From Candidatus Altarchaeota archaeon (GTDB lineage Archaea > Altiarchaeota > Altiarchaeia > IMC4 > QMZM01): 35,341 nucleotides of DNA. Below the pieces are notes generated by a model. It saw nothing but the letters and a program-made list of their open reading frames with translations, was not told the origin of the DNA and did no database searches. The stretch spans positions 1 to 35,341 of the forward strand of contig JAFGDV010000022.1 in assembly GCA_016931955.1 (NCBI GenBank), in the 5' to 3' direction. Each line of letters starts with the position of its first letter. Position 1 is the first letter of the stretch. The translations under genes were made by a program, and so were the position numbers. Below, piece by piece: positions 33,509-35,341 of this stretch.

Positions 33509-35341
33509 ATGGAACTCGTTTTCGGAGACTATGGAATAGAACAACCGTACCTATTACTTCTCATAATCCCCACCATGTTCGCCCTCCACCACTACATAAA
33601 AAAAGGCGGCATGAACAAAGGCAAATGGTTCTTTCTCTTCACGCGGCTCGTGATCGTTTCAATAATAGCCATAGCACTAACCTCGCCATTCACCTCCACG
33701 ATAACAGAAGAATTCAAGGACCTGACGTCCATAACCATACTCTTCGACCAATCAGAGAGCATGACGGTAACAGACATCGACAAAGACCTTGCAGATAAAA
33801 TATACGACGACATATCATCCGCTATCGGGAACCTGACAGGCAACAGAGGGGCTGTGGAGCAGAAGCACTTCTCTGAGGGGAACAGAACAGAGATAGGCAA
33901 CGCACTCTACAAGGAAACGCTGGGTAAGAGCAAGGAAAAAAACCTCATAGTGCTATTAAGCGACTGCAACAACAATTACGGCAGGGACGCGTCAGACATG
34001 GCGCAGGTGCTAGCAGAAGCGAACATCACCGTCTACGCAGTCATCCCAAACACCATACAAAAGGACGTATACATATCAGAGATGACTGGAGACAAAAAAA
34101 CCCCTGCCAATGCAGACTATACGCTCAAGATAGGGGTGGGGAAGGCGGGTTCAGATGTGTCGGAGTACAACCTCCTCCTGAAGGTTGACGACAACCTGAT
34201 CCATATGGTGAACAACGTAGTCCAGGTAGAGGACACCAAATCCTTCCGCTTCACCTTCTCGATGAAGGACGAAGGCGTGCACAAGATAACGGCGGAGATA
34301 AAACCTAAGGGCGAAGACCTCTTCAGGATAAACAATGAGATGATCAAAAGCGTCGATGTCGTGGAACGCCCGGACGTACTTCTGGTGACTGAAAACCATA
34401 ACTCGCTGCTCTCAACCCTCCTCAATGAGAACTACGACGTCTTCAGGACAACGCTTCCGAGACAGGACTACAGCAAATACGATGTTGTTTACTTCGACAA
34501 CGTACCGGTGGAGAGGATGGATGACTGGGTCATTAATTCACTGAACAACTACGTCGTCGAAGGCAACGGACTCGTTGTTGTCGGCGGAGAAAAAGCCTAT
34601 GAAAGGGGTGACTACCATAATAGCCAGATAGAGACCCTGCTCCCAGTTATATCCACGGAGCCGCCGGAGAAGAAGAGAAAAGAGATCGCAGTCATATTCC
34701 TCATAGACATCTCAGAGAGCACAAGCTACGGCATGACAGGAGAGACAAAAGTCGATGTTGAAAAGGCTTTGGCGATAAACATGCTAAGGCAGTTAGACTT
34801 AGACGACATGGTTGGTGTGATAGCCTTCAACGTTAAAGCATACACTGTATCTCCACTCAAAAAGATCGAAGACGTCGAATTAGAGCTTGAGACTAGGATA
34901 AGGTCGCTGACATTCACCGGAGGCACAGACATGATGGAAGCCCTCCTCCAGGCAGAAACGCTCTTCGGCGACTTCGAAGGTAAAAAATATGTGATATTGA
35001 TCTCAGACGGCGTCATACAGAGACTCTCTAGGGAGGAGACAACCCTGCAACATGTGAAGTCCATGAACGACAAAGGCATTACAGTCTACACTGTGGGCGT
35101 GGGCTTTGACACAAACGAGAGATTCATGAGAGCCCTCGCCGACACAGGAAAGGGGATCTACTTCAGACCAGAGGACTATGAGCGGCTTCATATAGAGTTC
35201 GAGGAAAAAGAGAAGGTGGAAAAAGACCAGTACACGCTGGGAGTATACAACAAGTACCACTTCATAACACGCGACCTCACGCAGTTCTGGCCTGCAATAA
35301 AGGACTTCAATGGGGTGACTGAGAAATCAGTGGCCCAGGTT
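33509..35341 (+). CDS. Membrane protein with two VWA domains flanking a GATase1-like segment (BatA-like N-terminus); 3' truncated by window end
   Basis: Not in the ORF track because there is no stop in the window. MELVFGDYGIEQPYLLLLIIPTMFALHHYIKKGG...; VWA1 'SITILFDQSESM'; 'PDVLLVTENHNSLLSTLLNENYDVF...NYVVEGNGLVVVGGEKAY'; VWA2 'EIAVIFLIDISESTSYG...FTGGTDMMEAL...KYVILISDGV'. Confidence 0.85.
   Translation, partial: MELVFGDYGIEQPYLLLLIIPTMFALHHYIKKGGMNKGKWFFLFTRLVIVSIIAIALTSPFTSTITEEFKDLTSITILFDQSESMTVTDIDKDLADKIYDDISSAIGNLTGNRGAVEQKHFSEGNRTEIGNALYKETLGKSKEKNLIVLLSDCNNNYGRDASDMAQVLAEANITVYAVIPNTIQKDVYISEMTGDKKTPANADYTLKIGVGKAGSDVSEYNLLLKVDDNLIHMVNNVVQVEDTKSFRFTFSMKDEGVHKITAEIKPKGEDLFRINNEMIKSVDVVERPDVLLVTENHNSLLSTLLNENYDVFRTTLPRQDYSKYDVVYFDNVPVERMDDWVINSLNNYVVEGNGLVVVGGEKAYERGDYHNSQIETLLPVISTEPPEKKRKEIAVIFLIDISESTSYGMTGETKVDVEKALAINMLRQLDLDDMVGVIAFNVKAYTVSPLKKIEDVELELETRIRSLTFTGGTDMMEALLQAETLFGDFEGKKYVILISDGVIQRLSREETTLQHVKSMNDKGITVYTVGVGFDTNERFMRALADTGKGIYFRPEDYERLHIEFEEKEKVEKDQYTLGVYNKYHFITRDLTQFWPAIKDFNGVTEKSVAQV

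Overview
Archaeal genome segment, with archaeal TBP, ScpA, an archaeal/eukaryotic-type GlyRS and a tRNA-His carrying a bulge-helix-bulge intron. No rRNA, CRISPR array or transposase was recognised. From left to right it contains: (i) two secreted multi-domain proteins, then two AbrB/PIN (VapBC-like) modules, the first with a twice-frameshifted toxin and flanked by 28-bp direct repeats; (ii) a gluconeogenic gene set (class I FBPase, class II FBP aldolase, archaeal bifunctional FBP aldolase/phosphatase); (iii) TBP, a Kef-type antiporter with an unusual N-terminal exported TPR-like module, an FG-GAP/TPR membrane protein, and a PiT/DUF47 phosphate transporter pair; (iv) a ribbon-helix-helix protein plus ScpA; (v) a tight gene cluster GalT - TPR/TM/coiled-coil receptor-like protein - TPR-AAA+ ATPase - GlyRS; (vi) intron-containing tRNA-His(GUG); (vii) a mosaic cell-surface locus of Cys-rich, Thr- and Gly-linker proteins plus an 1823-aa Ig/VWA protein; (viii) a ~720-nt hairpin-rich intergenic region; (ix) a double-VWA protein running off the window. 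The strongest candidates for undescribed biology are the TPR-receptor/TPR-AAA+ pair, whose exported TPR-like repeat is shared with the antiporter and the FG-GAP protein, and the long structured leader upstream of the giant surface protein. All family calls come from reading motifs by eye; no database search was run.
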